Notes: generated by a model not told the origin, from the sequence alone. DNA of 64,000 nt from Gordionus sp. m RMFG-2023 (GCF_954871325.1 NC_088779.1:15936846-16000845); one strand, 5' to 3'; counted from the first letter of the stretch, positions 48,597 through 60,825 are shown. Translations and numbers: made by a program.

Positions 48597-51500
48597 AATA
48601 TTATCCATAAAAAAAATCATATAAAATAACATAAAAAAGTTTAATTTAAATATTTGAAAAAAAATTATTTAGAAAAACCTCCATTTTTAATATACTTGAA
48701 AAAAAGATAATTTTACAAAAATGATAAAAAAAAATTATAAAAGATTTCACATATAAAAGATTGTTTATTTATAATAAAATTCACAAAAAATTCCTCAAAA
48801 AAGATTTATTTATAAAGAAGATTTAAAAATTTTTATCATATGTTTCGAAAATTTTTTGAATTTCAAAATATTTTTTGCTTTAAATTTTGGGCGTAAAAAA
48901 ATAAATTGTAATAAAAATAATATCACATTTTTTTATTAAAAAAAATCATCAAATAAAAGAAATCTATTTTCTTAATATAATAATCATATTTCATTTCATA
49001 ATATAATAACATAAATAAAAAATATAAAATCAGATAAATAAAATATTAACATTAAATATAAATAAAATAAATTGTTTTAATAAAAATGAATAAATAAAAA
49101 TTAATGCTAGGTATAGGTATATCTTACGAAACGATGACGGACGATTAGCCGATGCAGAATTTTTGTCTAGCCGATTTCATATCTAAGTTTGATTAGGCTT
49201 AGCCGATTTTTGGACTAAGCCTATTAAGGTTTAGCCAATTTTTAGGCTAAGCCTATTAAGGTTTAGCTAGTACTGTAAAGTAACGTCAAAAAGTAACGTC
49301 GTTACCTTAAAGAAAAGGAACGCCATTTGTTACTTTAAGTTTTTTATTAAAAAATATTTAAATTACTTTTATTTATTTTTTAATATAAATAATCTAAGCC
49401 GAGTTTTTAATTAATATTAAACACCATTCCTTCATTTATATTTTAAATCCTCGATGTTAAATTTTGTAGAAGGTTAATCTAATTAATATTCAATCAAAAT
49501 CCAAACTTAATGTTAATAATAATATTTTTATTCTATTTTATAATTTATTTTAAGAATACTATGTCCATAGTACTTACTCTTCAGATGAAGATGATTTAAC
49601 TCTTCCCTGGTCCCAATTTAAAACATATTTTATACCAATAAAGAAAATTAAGGGTACAGTCCCAACAAATATTTCAACCTCAATGTCCAGAGTTTAAACT
49701 TAAAAAAGCATATGAAGGTAAAAAGATGAATTAATATATTATAATTTTAAACATTACTTTAATAATAGAATATTTAAAATAACCATTAAAAGAAGTATTC
49801 ATGAAATTAAAATATAATTAATTAAATTATACTATAGTATAGGACTGGGAACCTAGATTAAAAACCCAAGATTAACAAAATATTGGTATTGGTTTAAAAT
49901 ATTATGTTGGGTCTAAACAATATCTTCTATTTCTTTTTTTAGCATTGCTATTAATTTAACTTCAAATTGTTAATAAATTTATTGAATAAAATAGTGATTT
50001 TAAAAAACTTTTTTAAATAATATGTATAATAAAACTATGAAGCAATATTGTTTTAGAGAACTGAGATATTTTTCATGATTCGTAATTCTAAAAAGGATAA
50101 TAAATTGAAAAATTATCTTTGGCAATTATAATTTCTATTTTTAATTTAATCTTAGTGAGGGATTAAAAAGTGCAATTAGATTTTTAAAAGATTTATCTTC
50201 AAAGCTAAGTTATTTTTGATAAAAAATTCAGGAATTAATAATATTTTAATTAAAAAATTTTAGACTGTATATTACTTAAAAATGAAAGAGATTAATGACA
50301 TTTGAATAATAATAATAATAAAATTGAAGCTAATCAATTCACACTCATTGAGATTCAGAATCCATCTACATCAAAGATATAAATATCACAATCAGCCATT
50401 AATGAATTCGTTTTTAATTTTGTGATTAAAGAATTCCAACCATTTTCAATTGTAGAAAGTACTGCTATTAATATTTCAAAAAATTGCAGCCAACTAAAAA
50501 TGTGATGTCTAGGCCTACCCTCGTATTAAAAATTAACAAAGCATATGACACCATGACAACAAATTAGGGGATTTATTTTGTATAAAAATTGTTTGTACAA
50601 CTGTAGATTCGTTATCAGCTTATCATCGGTATATAAAATATAAATTCTTATTTAGGGATGAAGGTACACTGGCTACACCCAGACATTCTTGAGAGGGTTT
50701 CAGTCTGTTTAGCTTAATAGGCTAAATCAAGAACACACATTTGATTATCTAGCAAAAATAATCTTTGAAATTTTTACCACATATAAAATAAAAAATAAAG
50801 TTATCAAATGCATTATCGACAAAGCTAGAAATTATATAAAAGCTTAGAAAAATAATTAAAATATATTTATTAAAAAAATATTCGATTATATGAATAAAAA
50901 TAGGAATCGGGAGATGAAATAGTTCCTGTACCATTTGATCTATTAGAAAATCAAAATTCTAATGATAGTATTGTATATACTTACCTAACTATCATTAATG
51001 TTCAGCACACACTTTAAATCTAAATGCAAGTGTTGAAATTGAAAATGAAGGTAAGGATGTTCATTTTAAAACCATTTCAAAATTACATTTTCTAAGTGCT
51101 AGCTATTGTGTAAAAATTATGAGCAATTTTTCAAACTGTGCATCCATTTTTAAGAAAAATATAAGAAGATATCTGATTAAACCTAACAAGATGGAACTCT
51201 TTTTATAACTATGTGAAATTAATATATAGTTTTATTAAGAAGAATTGCCAAAAATTTGACGAATCTTGTGATAAATCTGAATTACAGAGATATTTAGATA
51301 ACGACAAGTCGCTCCTGGTAGAACATTTATATGTTAGTGTTAATTAAGAAATATGATATGTATATATATGATTTTATAGGTTATGGAACCGATTGCTACT
51401 GCTCGTTCAATTTTGGACATTTCACTCCCACGATAACTATTATAACATTAAAATTAAAAAAATGGCTTTAAATAATTTCAAGTTTTGTAAGCCGCTTATT

Positions 51501-51935
51501 AATTCAATCCTGAAAGGCATAGATAAAAGGTATACTGTTCAAATATTACTTACAAGATATATTTTGATTGTCTTTTATTTTCAATAGATTCAAACACATC
51601 TATAAAGATGAATATATACTATCCGCAACATTTTACCCGCTATTTAAATTGGATTGGCCCTGTATAAAATTAAAGGTCAACAAAGGAAGAATGATAGAAT
51701 TTATTTTCAGTTTGAGAAAAGATCATGATAAAGATATAACAGTTCCTTTATCCAACACACATACCAGATATATTCTGATAAAGATAACTTTATTTTTGAT
51801 CTTTAGGCTAAGCCTAATTAAGTTTAGCCTTTTTTAGGCTAAGCTCAATTAGGTTTAGCCAATTTTTAGGCAAATCCTAATAGGTTTAGCCTATTATTAG
51901 GCTTAGGCGTAATTTTTAGCCGATATGCAATACTA
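48597..51935 (-). mobile_element. Subterminal-repeat element Y (contains nested hAT)
   Basis: This is the inverted relative of 41337-42967. It has an AT-rich body (48600-49100), ATGCTAGGTATAGGTATATC near 49110 and repeated GGCTTAGCC and TTTAGCC(A/G)ATTTT words at 49150-49265 and again at 51805-51925, ending in the reverse complement of TAGTATTGCATATCGGCTAA. CACATTAA (48589-48596) and CACTTTAA (51936-51943) flank it, a possible 8-bp duplication with one mismatch. Because both flanks are diverged minisatellite this is not certain. The hAT relative at 49268-51790 interrupts it. Confidence 0.55.
49268..51790 (+). pseudogene. Long, decayed relative of the 41535 hAT element
   Basis: The left end TAGTACTGTAAAGTAACGTC matches the 41535 terminus; no right terminus is visible. 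Coding traces in order: an N-terminal SSDEDDLTLPW (49585), FVIKEFQPFSIVES (about 50418-50460), a TRWNSFYNY block near 51187-51215, then LLKGI-type NSILKGIDKR and FKHIYKDEYILSATFYPLFK (51505-51650). The last two are joined across a 58-bp intron at 51530-51587 (GTATAC to TCAATAG). The dimerisation domain is missing: similarity stops near 51790. Many stops and shifts; old. Confidence 0.7.
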
Positions 51936-51943
51936 CACTTTAA

Positions 51944-52084
51944 CATGACAATTTATATTTTTACCCATTTGCTTCAAAAATATTCAAAAATGTTTAAAAA
52001 TAACGATTTTGACAATTGTTACTTTTTATGGTACATATTCATTTAAATTTTAATTTAACATTGCTATAAAGAAACTTCAAAATA
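51944..52084 (-). repeat. Palindrome minisatellite, minus orientation, short stretch
   Basis: About one unit (TTTACCCATTTGC, AAAATAACGATTTTGACAAT, then GGTACATATTCATT) separates element Y from the following reverse transcriptase fossil. Confidence 0.75.
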
Positions 52085-52715
52085 GTCTTAACCCCTCCGA
52101 TATCAGCGATATTCAACTCCTTCAATTAAACGATAAATATGGCGGATATGAATGGCTCGAGGCACTTCCAAGCCTAACCCTGATAATCTCTTAACCAATG
52201 ACCAACTGAGAGTTACCATAGGATTTAGACCACCTTTGCAACCTACCCGTACAACCAAATGCAAGACACGGCCTAAACTGTTCCCGTAGCCAAGGTCGCC
52301 ACCTCCGGCATAAAGCAATAAATAAAATCATCCATAACGCTCTCAATAAAGCTAAAATTCCTAACATTCTAGAACCAACAAACCTATCTCTACAAGATGG
52401 TCTCAGACCTAACGGTTTAACCTGCATCCCATGGTCCAATGGGAAATCCCTAATTTGGGACGCTACCTGTGTCTCTTCCTTTCCCTCATCAATTAATTCA
52501 AATCCTCTTACTAAAGGCGAAAATAAAAAAATCAATAAATACTCAATATTAAATAATTTTATTTTTCAACCCATAGTCAACTAATGGTAATTTCTCCCAA
52601 TCAACATATTCATTTTTAAAAATTTTAGCACTTAAAATTTTTAACATAACAAACGAAAAACGCGAGTCAATCTTCCTAAAACAAAAAATACAATTAGAAA
52701 TTTTTAAACAATATA
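52085..52715 (+). pseudogene. C-terminal domain of a reverse transcriptase family
   Basis: Motifs of the C-terminal part of a retroelement polyprotein can be read: YEWLEALPS (52150), NDQLRVTIGFR in a shifted frame (about 52197), ARHGLNCSRSQGRHLRHKAI (52263-52320, a Cys/His-type segment), IPNILEPTNLSLQDGLRPNG (52360-52418), WSNGKSLIWDATCVSSF (52432-52482) and, in another frame, LKIFNITNEKRESIFLKQ (52630-52685). The order and spacing match the family to which the LDD fossil at 46120-46760 belongs; the two may be parts of one former element separated by later insertions. This stretch is clearly less AT-rich than its surroundings. The long minus-strand frames here are shadows. Confidence 0.65.
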
Positions 52716-52949
52716 TTGTCACTTTTCTATGGTTTATCTTCATTGATATCTCAATTTACCACGTTTAAAGTTTAATTTTTACCCGCCTATACAATGATGC
52801 AAATTCGGCTCTAAAATTCAATTTAGTCGATTGGATCAAATAAGCCGGCTATAGATCAACATTTCAACTATCGACTAATTAAGTCGATAAAATTATTAGT
52901 CGATTTCTTCAATTGGAAGAATTCAACTAATTAACAATACTAAACTATT
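52716..52949. other. Minisatellite fragment and CGA-rich lead
   Basis: One partial palindrome-type unit (TGTCACTTTTCTATGG to about 52795) is followed by repeated AGTCGAT(T/A)-type words at 52825-52910. Confidence 0.5.
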
Positions 52950-53285
52950 ATCGCGATATTGACCTCGTGATATTAAATTCGATATAATATCTTAGAGATA
53001 TATTTCGCAAAATAGTATTCGCTATATTGTCTTCGTGATTTAAGTTTCGCGATAATGACTTCGCTATAAAATTTTCGCTATTATTGATTCGGGATAAAAG
53101 TTTCGCAGTAATGTATTCGCTTTAAAGGTTTCGCGATAAAGGATCGCTATTCGCGATGTTTGTTACGAGAAAATGTCTTCGCGGAAATGTATTCGCTAAT
53201 GTGGATTTGCGATAAATGTTTCGCTAGAAAATTCGCGATAAACGACATTCTCGATGAAAGTTTCACAAAAAAGTGTTTCTAGATA
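52950..53285. repeat. Short-unit minisatellite with TTCGCGATAA core
   Basis: About twenty loosely conserved 15-17-bp units of the form (A/G)TTTCGC(G/T)ATAAA(A/T)G. The CpG-bearing words TTCGC and TCGCGA contrast with the AT-rich context. Confidence 0.8.
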
Positions 53286-53299
53286 AAAGTTTCGCTGAA

Positions 53300-53393
53300 T
53301 TGGTATGGAACCAATTTTTATACTAAGCCCAATTAGGTTTAGCCGCTAAGCCCAATTAGGTTTATGCTTAGTTTTTATGATTACTCAACACTA
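53300..53393. repeat. GCTAAGCC-type subterminal remnant
   Basis: Two CTAAGCCCAATTAGGTTTA words, ending in ATTACTCAACACTA, which in reverse (TAGTGTTGAGTAAT) resembles the TAGTRTTG ends of elements X and Y and of the 33351 MITE. A fragment of the same kind of non-autonomous element. Confidence 0.5.
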
Positions 53394-53463
53394 TATACTG
53401 CACAACTATAAAATTGTATATGATTATTAATAGATTAGGATTTTAGAAGCCTCCAGGCTGCTT

Positions 53464-54270
53464 TCATTTTAGCGACGTTATCGTAAATAAATAATATACT
53501 TTTCTCGGATTCAATTCATGAGTTATATTTATAAATTCCTGGCCAATATAATATGCCGTATGGTAATTTTCTCCAGTATTTAAAAATTTGTAGAATACTA
53601 TAATAGGCGTCATGGCTATAGAATTAATAATCCAGTTTCTAATGTTGCTAGTCATTGGCACAATTGAATAACGAGGAGCTCTATTTATTCTATCTGCAAC
53701 TCTCGCCTCCACCTCTCGACGCTTTGTCTAAATGATATCCAGCCAGCTGTCTTCGCCTTGGTAAAGTGTAAATAGGATGTATTTTTTAAAAGAATTTCTT
53801 GGATGTAGGGATTTTCAGTGATGTGGAAAGGTAAATTGCTCGCATATACTTGCAAAATTGATCGAGCTCATTGGGATTTATTTTATCCGTGAAACCGGTC
53901 ATACAAGATTGAGATTTTTATTTTATCGCCTTCTTGTAGATCAAAGATAATGGAATCAAATTCTCTTGAGTCATAAGGCAAAATATTGTCAATTTGATAA
54001 TTATTCTCATTAATTTCAACCAATTTTTAATAAGAGCTAGAAATATTACAAATTATATTTGTGTCATTTTTTTTCGAGGTTCATATTTTGGAATTTGAAT
54101 AAAATTTTTCCTTAATATGACAGGACACATAGTACAGCTGCTTAATAAATGATTGAACACTCTATGAACATGTGTAATATAGGACATCTTGCAAAACCTG
54201 GATACCGTAACTGATTTGCCAAAGCGTACTTCTTAAGATGTTTCCAAACTTGATGCTTTGGTTTGTCCAT
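53464..54270 (-). pseudogene. hAT transposase N-terminal half (BED/DUF659 type), decayed
   Basis: Read on the minus strand from ATG at 54270. A BED-finger-like start (DKPKHQVWKHLKKYA) is followed in another frame by THVHRVFNHLLSSCTMCPVI, where the family has its finger cysteine and histidine region. Then come LKIPTSKKFF and YTLPRRRQLAGYHLDKA, the segment preceding DUF659. The DUF659-like core, an open 82-residue stretch at 53464-53712, includes MTPIIVFYKFLNTGENYHTA and IGQEFINITHELNPRKVYYL. The rest of the transposase is absent and several frame changes interrupt the first part. No terminal repeats were identified. Confidence 0.6.
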
Positions 54271-54275
54271 AATCC

Positions 54276-54845
54276 CTAATATAAATTTAAGTATAAAAGA
54301 TTTTGATTATTTTAAATTTAATCAATCTTCACTATTTTATAATTATCCACCAATTATTTTAATAATTTGGCTTTACCAGAAGAATTGAATAAATTATTTT
54401 GTAAATCTGATCGGAACAACTAAAAAGAAAATTAATTTATAAATTTAAATTTATCAAGTGGAAGTAATAAATGAGAATTTATATAATTTATACTTGGCTA
54501 AATATTAAATAAAATCTAAATTTATTTAAAAATTAACCATGACTTAGCTAAATTATTATATTTATTTATTTTAGTAATAAATAAAATTATTTGTTTTTAT
54601 ATTATAAAATTAAAGTCTATAATTTATATATGAATTTTTTAAATTTTAATACAAAATGATAATTAAAGCGTTTTCTTCATGATTCAAATATATTTTTATA
54701 CAAATTGTGACCTAATAAGATTGATAAACATACTTTTAATGCTCTAGTTAATTAAATCAATTTTTTTTTCGCCAATATTACAGAATATTTGACTGTATTT
54801 GATTGGTCAATACTCCTCCGACATGCCAACCTTGATTACTTTATA
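54276..54845. other. AT-rich spacer, nothing recognised
   Basis: No gene, repeat or RNA signal seen. Confidence 0.5.
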
Positions 54846-54847
54846 CA

Positions 54848-55370
54848 TATATAGGTGAAGCATACGTAAAAATGTATTTCAAGCGATAATAAAAATAAAC
54901 TTAAAGTGATAATAAGTGTGTCATATTTATAAGTCTATTCTTTCTAAATTTATTAAATATTTAGGGTGAATTTATTTAGAATATTATGAAATAACAATTA
55001 GAAATGTCCAAGTATCTAGTTCTAGTATGCAAATGAATTAACCATTTTTTTGATAAAAAAATTAGTTAAAGTCAATTTATAAAAAATATTAGGCTTCCTA
55101 CAGAATAATTATTTTATATAAATGTGAAACATACGTAAAAACGCTTTTCAAACGAAAATAAAATAAACACTTTAATGTGATATTAATTAAATATTTATAG
55201 GCCTATTCCTTCTAGTATTATTAAATATGGGTAAATCTATTTAGAATAATATGAAATAACAATTTTAAATGTCCGAGCATCTAGTTCTAAAGAGGATATG
55301 ATGAAATGGAATTAACTTTTCTTTCGACAAAATATATTTTTAATCAATTTATAAAACATATATCCATAAT
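54848..55370. repeat. Tandem duplication, unit about 270 bp
   Basis: Two diverged copies start near 54850 (GAAGCATACGTAAAAATG) and 55120 (GAAACATACGTAAAAACG). Both contain ATTATGAAATAACAATT or a close variant, AAATGTCC and ATCTAGTTCTA. Confidence 0.8.
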
Positions 55371-57261
55371 AATAATGCGATTAGATACTTAAATAAAATT
55401 CATGAAGAATCTTGCCATCATTAGAATCTAATAACCTTATAAAAGATCTAAATTAATATTTAAATTATTAATATAAAATATTACCATACCTTTGGTTATA
55501 AATTATTATGATATAAAGGTAAATTTAAATTATATTTATTATAAAATGGAAGAATTAAACACATTTTTAAATATAGCCGGTAGCAGATTTTATTGATATT
55601 TAGCTCTTTCACTAATTATAAAGGGCATTGTTAGCAGTCAAACCATAACACATTTTTGAAAAAAATCAGGCATTGTACATATTGTCTAAAATAACACATT
55701 GGCGGTAACAAATATATTTACAATTATAAAATATTATTTATTTATATTTTTATAATGTATAATAAATAAATAAAAAATACAACTCTTATGTATGACAATA
55801 TGTTTTGTGATTAATTCAAAAACAATAAAAAATAATTCCTTTGCCAAAACATATTGTTTAAGATGTATATTTGATCCATCACCATATATTTATTGCCTAT
55901 AGGGTGCCAGTCTAAAAATAATATAAGATTCACACAATAAAATAATATTAAAATAAGATAAAATTTATAAAACTGATTTTTTGCAAATTATTATGAGAAA
56001 GATTCTTAATATTATCAAATAAAACTTTTGAAGATTATTTAAATATGCACTAGTTTCTATAATTAATATTTTACAAATTTGTAGTTGATTTTTTTTTCAT
56101 CCATTAAAAAATTATAATAAAAGAGGGAATCATCTTTGGTCATTATTATGTGTAAAACAATAGCCAACCAAGGAGAATAGGTGATACCATAATAATATTT
56201 TGTTATAAAATTCAATTATATTAATCAAATTATGAAAAAAATGAGATTTAAAACAAGTTTTGAAAACCCAATAAATGTAAATATTAGGAGTGATAGGGAA
56301 TATTGTAAAATTATGATATCTTAATGTATATATATATATAATATAAATTTCGGCCTTCTATAATTTGATTTAGTGATGTAAGAATAAAACTGTAGGCATA
56401 GATGCACATGTTATTCACAAGCCCCTTGCATTTATTATAGCATAATTCAGCCATTTCTAGAAATTAAATAATTAAAAAATTTTAGCTTCTAGTTTAATTT
56501 TTTAAAATTTAGACTATGCAGATAAAAATTTTCACTATGTTTTATTAATCTAACAATAATATATTTTGACAAACAACTAATATTATAGTAAAAAATTGTA
56601 TGTATATTTTGGTCATGGGGGGGGGGAACTATTATCACTTTTCTGAATATCATTTTAAGCTAATAAAAAATATCCCCCTTAGTCCTCCCCCTACTCCCTG
56701 ACCCTCAAAAATATATGCATATATCATAAACAATAATTTGGAATACTGAGTGTAAAAGTTGATATTTTTTTATAATACTATTCATCATAATTTATGCATT
56801 TTTGGAAAAAAGCATTTTAATATATAAAAAGTAAAACATAAATGTTTTTAAGAAATGGAATAATAAGCCAAATATAAGTCTTAAGACAAAAGTGAAATGT
56901 ATTATAATTATTAATAATAGATCCATAAAATTACTAAATAATATAATATATTAAATATATTTTATTATAAAGTGAGTAATTTTAATTTATTTATCTTAAA
57001 AAAAATAAAATATAATTATAAAACTATTAATAAAATTGAAAAAAAAATTAACTAGCACAATACAAAAAGTGGAATATTATATGTCGTAGATTTACAATAT
57101 ATCTAGTTTTATCAATTATCATATGACAATTAAGTAATTTTTACCAGTATAGCGAATTATATATTTTACAGAAAACTATAAAATATTGATAAGGACATCA
57201 GAAAATATATTTTAAAGAAAATGTGGGATAAATAATATGTTAATTAATTTTTAATATAATA
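55371..57261. other. AT-rich spacer, no gene seen
   Basis: Only AT-rich sequence, with one G run at 56618-56627 and a C-rich patch (CCCCCTTAGTCCTCCCCCTA) near 56674-56695. No coding or RNA signal was recognised. Confidence 0.5.
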
Positions 57262-57495
57262 TTTTATTAAACTAAATAGATGGCGTTAAATAAATAAATG
57301 CAAATTGTTGCAATATTTATTATCAAGAGCATTGATTAGAAATATTTGCTAAAATATTAACTGTAATACATTCTCTAACTGTTAAATATGTCTGTTAAAG
57401 TATAATTTTACCTAGTATCTTGTAACTAATTAATTCTATATAATAGAGGAATATCAACTATATGTCTACTTACTTTTTATAAATAAATTTCTTTT
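57262..57495 (-). repeat. Dispersed repeat, copy 2
   Basis: Inverted relative of 29441-29670. It contains ACTAAATAGATGGCGTTAAA and, at the other end, CTATATGTCTACTTACTTTT. It lies just beyond the truncated end of the gypsy fossil but shows no sign of being its LTR. Confidence 0.75.
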
Positions 57496-57616
57496 ACTTG
57501 TTTGGAATAAATTATTACCATGATTTATATTAATATATATACAAGTAATTTATTATATTTTATATAAACTAATAAAAATATATTTAATATTTGTTCCCTT
57601 ATTTTTTTATTAAAAT

Positions 57617-59440
57617 TCACCACATACGATCTTTGGCTAAGGATTTAATTTTACCTGCTCCCAAATGACCTTCGTGTAACGCCTCCAGTATGTTCTTTCT
57701 CAGACTTGATGGAATTATTATTTTGTCGCTTTTGTACAGACAATCTTTAATGATACTTAGTTCGTATTCAATATTTTCATAAATTTTATTTTGGATAGGC
57801 ACATTATTTCTTATGTCATTCATAACTTGAGATAGTTCAGAATCTTTAGAAGTTTGATCGCGTATTTGGTCAAAACTCAGAGGTATATCGCCAAAGTCAT
57901 TTATAATTGCGATATCATCAATAACGTCATCCACACCTACTTGTGGTAATCTCGAGAGGCAATCAGGAACAACATTATATTTGCCAGCTTTAAACTTGAT
58001 GTTAAAGTCGTAACCCCCCAAAATTATATTCCACTTTTGTAATATTAAGGACATGGTACTATTATCTTTCAGTCCTTTGGTAAAAATGTGGATTAATGGC
58101 TTGTGGTCGGTTATAATAGTAAACTTGGTCCCTATCAAGTATTCTTGGAATCTCTTGATTGCAAACATAATGGCCAGAGCTTCACGCTCAATATTGGTAT
58201 AGTTTATTTCGGATTTTGATAAAGTTCTTGATGCAAAAGCTATCGGTTTTTCTTTGCCATCTTTTTCAGTGTGAAACAAAACAGCTCCCAAACCACTTTT
58301 AGATGCATCCGTTGCAATTCCAATAGGTAAATCAGGATTAAAGTACGTCAAAGCTGGAGGAAGACTAATCAATGTCTTTAGATCATCAAAACTTTTGGAG
58401 TGTTCTAAATTCCACTCCCATTTTTCTTTGTTGACAATCTTGTATAAAAGATCAGCTATTTCAGCGAAGGTTCAAAAATTTTCTGTAGTAACCGGCCATA
58501 CCTAGAAACGTTGACAATTCCGCGGCTGATTTTGGTTCCGGCATTTTAACGATCGCCTCGATCTTGTTATGGTTGGCGTGGATCCCATTGGCGTCGATGT
58601 CGTGTCCTAAGAACCTTAGACTTTTTTTGAAAAATAAGCTTTTTGCAAAATTAGGCACTAAGCCATGAGATAGTATTCTTTCAAAAACCTTCTTTATGTT
58701 GTTGAAATGAATTTCGTCACTACTTCCCGTTATTAGTAGATCATCAATATAAAATACGACATCTTTCATGTCACCGAAAATTTTATCCATAATTTGTTGA
58801 AAAATCGCAGATGAAGTCTTTAACCCAAAAGGAAGTCTGGTAAACCGGTAGTACCCCTTGTGTGTAGATATAGTTAATATGTCTCTGCAGGTTTCGTCGA
58901 TGGGAATTTGTAGGAACGCATCCTTGAAATCTATCTTGGTGAACTTCTTCCCTTCCTTGAGCTTAGCGATAAGATCGTTTATTCTTGGAAGTGGGTATCT
59001 GAAGTCCTCAAGGGCTGGGTTGACAGTGTCTTTGAAGTCGGCGCAAACCCTAACGCTCCCATTATCCTTGTAGACAGCGGTTATCGGACTTGCCCATCGG
59101 ACATCTGTTACCGGCTCAATGACTCCATCTCCTTTCCATCTCGTAAGTTCTCTAGTAACAGCGTCTATCTTTGAATAAGGTAACCGTCTAGGTGGTATGA
59201 TTTTCGGTTTGGCGTCATTACTAGATATATCTTGACATTCCCTTTATTGATCAGTTTTTTAGTCAGTTTAGATTCGCAATCTTTTATTAATTTCTTTATT
59301 TTATCTTCATAGTTGGTATCAATGTTTGCTATAAATTTGTTCAAAATATTACTAAAGGCATTAATCCACATACGTCCCAATAACGCATTTTTATTAGATT
59401 TAACGACCACGGCTTGCAAGTGTTTGGTGATACCTTCGTA
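57617..59440 (-). pseudogene. Gypsy pol region: RT, RNase H, integrase start (fossil)
   Basis: Reverse transcriptase carries the catalytic FYIDDLL motif and the downstream FLGHDI and TFLGMAGYYRKF motifs (about 58460-58790). RNase H shows ATDASKSGLGAVL and FTIITDHKPL (about 58060-58330). A chromodomain is not reached, because only the HEGHLGAGK histidines of the integrase zinc-binding part remain (near 57640-57680). In a living element these enzymes copy RNA to DNA and insert it. The region is broken. Confidence 0.9.
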
Positions 59441-59447
59441 GGTTACT

Positions 59448-60770
59448 TTAATTAATTAAGTTTCCATCATAAGCTGTGAGTTGTAGAGTGGACTTTTTAA
59501 GATCTTTAATACCTATTTGTTTAGCCATATCATGAGGTATAATCGTAAACTTGGATCCCGTATCAACCTGCATAGTAACAGTAGCATCATTTACTTTTAA
59601 AGTTGTCATGAACGCATTATCATTAAGTTTAAACTCAGTTAAATTGTTGACATTAAAATCACTACCATTATTATTTTGTGTAGGGTCATTTTTTTCTTCA
59701 ACAATCTCTTCAATGTTCATGTTACAATTGATGTTACTTTGATTCATGTCATTATATTGTAATTGTTTTCTTTGATTAATATTTTGATTATAATTTTTCC
59801 ACGTATTATTTTCTCCATTATTGTTGTTATTGTAGGATTGATATTGATAACCATATCGATTATTATATTGACTCTGATTTCTTTGATTGTCGTAAGACTA
59901 GGAATTGTTTCTCCCATTATAATTATTGTTTTGCCAAGTACCTCTACCATAATTGTTTGAATTGTTATTGTAATCTTGCCGAGTGTTGTTCCTACCGTAA
60001 TTGTTTGAATTATAGTTAAAATTTTGCCGAGCGTTGTTCCTACCAAAATTGTTTGAATTGTAGTTGTTTGAAGATTGATTATTACTAAAATTTCTAGAGT
60101 GACCCTCGTTATTTCGGAAATTACTGTTTTGGTAGTTTCTGCTATTTATATCACTTGGCCTAAAATTATTATGATTCCCTTACTATTAAAAGTTTTAGAA
60201 ATATTTTTTATAAAATTTTCGTTTTTATCTATATAATTTGTATCCCTAATCTCCGGCTTAATATTGCTGCCATCTAACTCAACTCCTAATTTCATCATCT
60301 TATCTAAGCCTTCGTGCTTATGTTTATTTAACTTCCTTCTGATATTATCATTTAAAGAACAAGTTATTAATTTCTCAATCATTCTCGTATCGTTATCAAA
60401 ATCGCATTTTTTATGAAGTTTTGAAATCCTAAAATAAAAAGTATGGAAGGACTCATCGGCACCCTGTACCGCTAAGTTAAAGTTTTTTATATTAACATTC
60501 ATGTCCTCACTTGGAATTATTAGTTTCAATTTACCAAAAACAATATTAAAGTCTTTTAACTGTGCTTTAGAACATATCGACGTAACTTGGTCTACAATCT
60601 CAATTGGTAAGCTACATAGTAGTGTCCTAACTTTAGATGAGTCTGACTCAATATGTCCCCAAAGTATGTTTCAATTAAGTTAAGATAAGTCTCAGATAAT
60701 TTTCCTGATAACTTGGAAAATTTAGGAACATATTGAGTGTGTGTAAGAGTTAATTTTTCGTCCATGATAA
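59448..60770 (-). pseudogene. Gypsy gag and protease region (fossil)
   Basis: Gag is read from about 60764 (MDEKLTLTHTQYVPKF) through a capsid-like segment with SFHTFYFRISKLHKKCDF. Its C-terminal part (about 59760-60100) consists of Asn/Tyr/Arg-rich reiterations such as NSNNYGRNN, where many gypsy gags carry a CCHC zinc knuckle; no knuckle was seen. A retropepsin with the active-site triad DTGSKFTIIP (about 59545-59575) follows. Broken. Confidence 0.8.
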
Positions 60771-60825
60771 AATTTTATTTAAATAAAGTAAACTTTCAAT
60801 TTTTAGAATCGTAAAAGCAAAACAT

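Noticed and set aside
52103-52535. Two long minus-strand open frames (71 and 114 codons)
   Set aside because: Shadows of the plus-strand reverse transcriptase C-terminal fossil, whose motifs are recognisable.
57262-57495. Possible 3' LTR of the gypsy element
   Set aside because: It matches a dispersed repeat at 29441-29670 and not the sequence next to the primer-binding-site-like segment at 61891.
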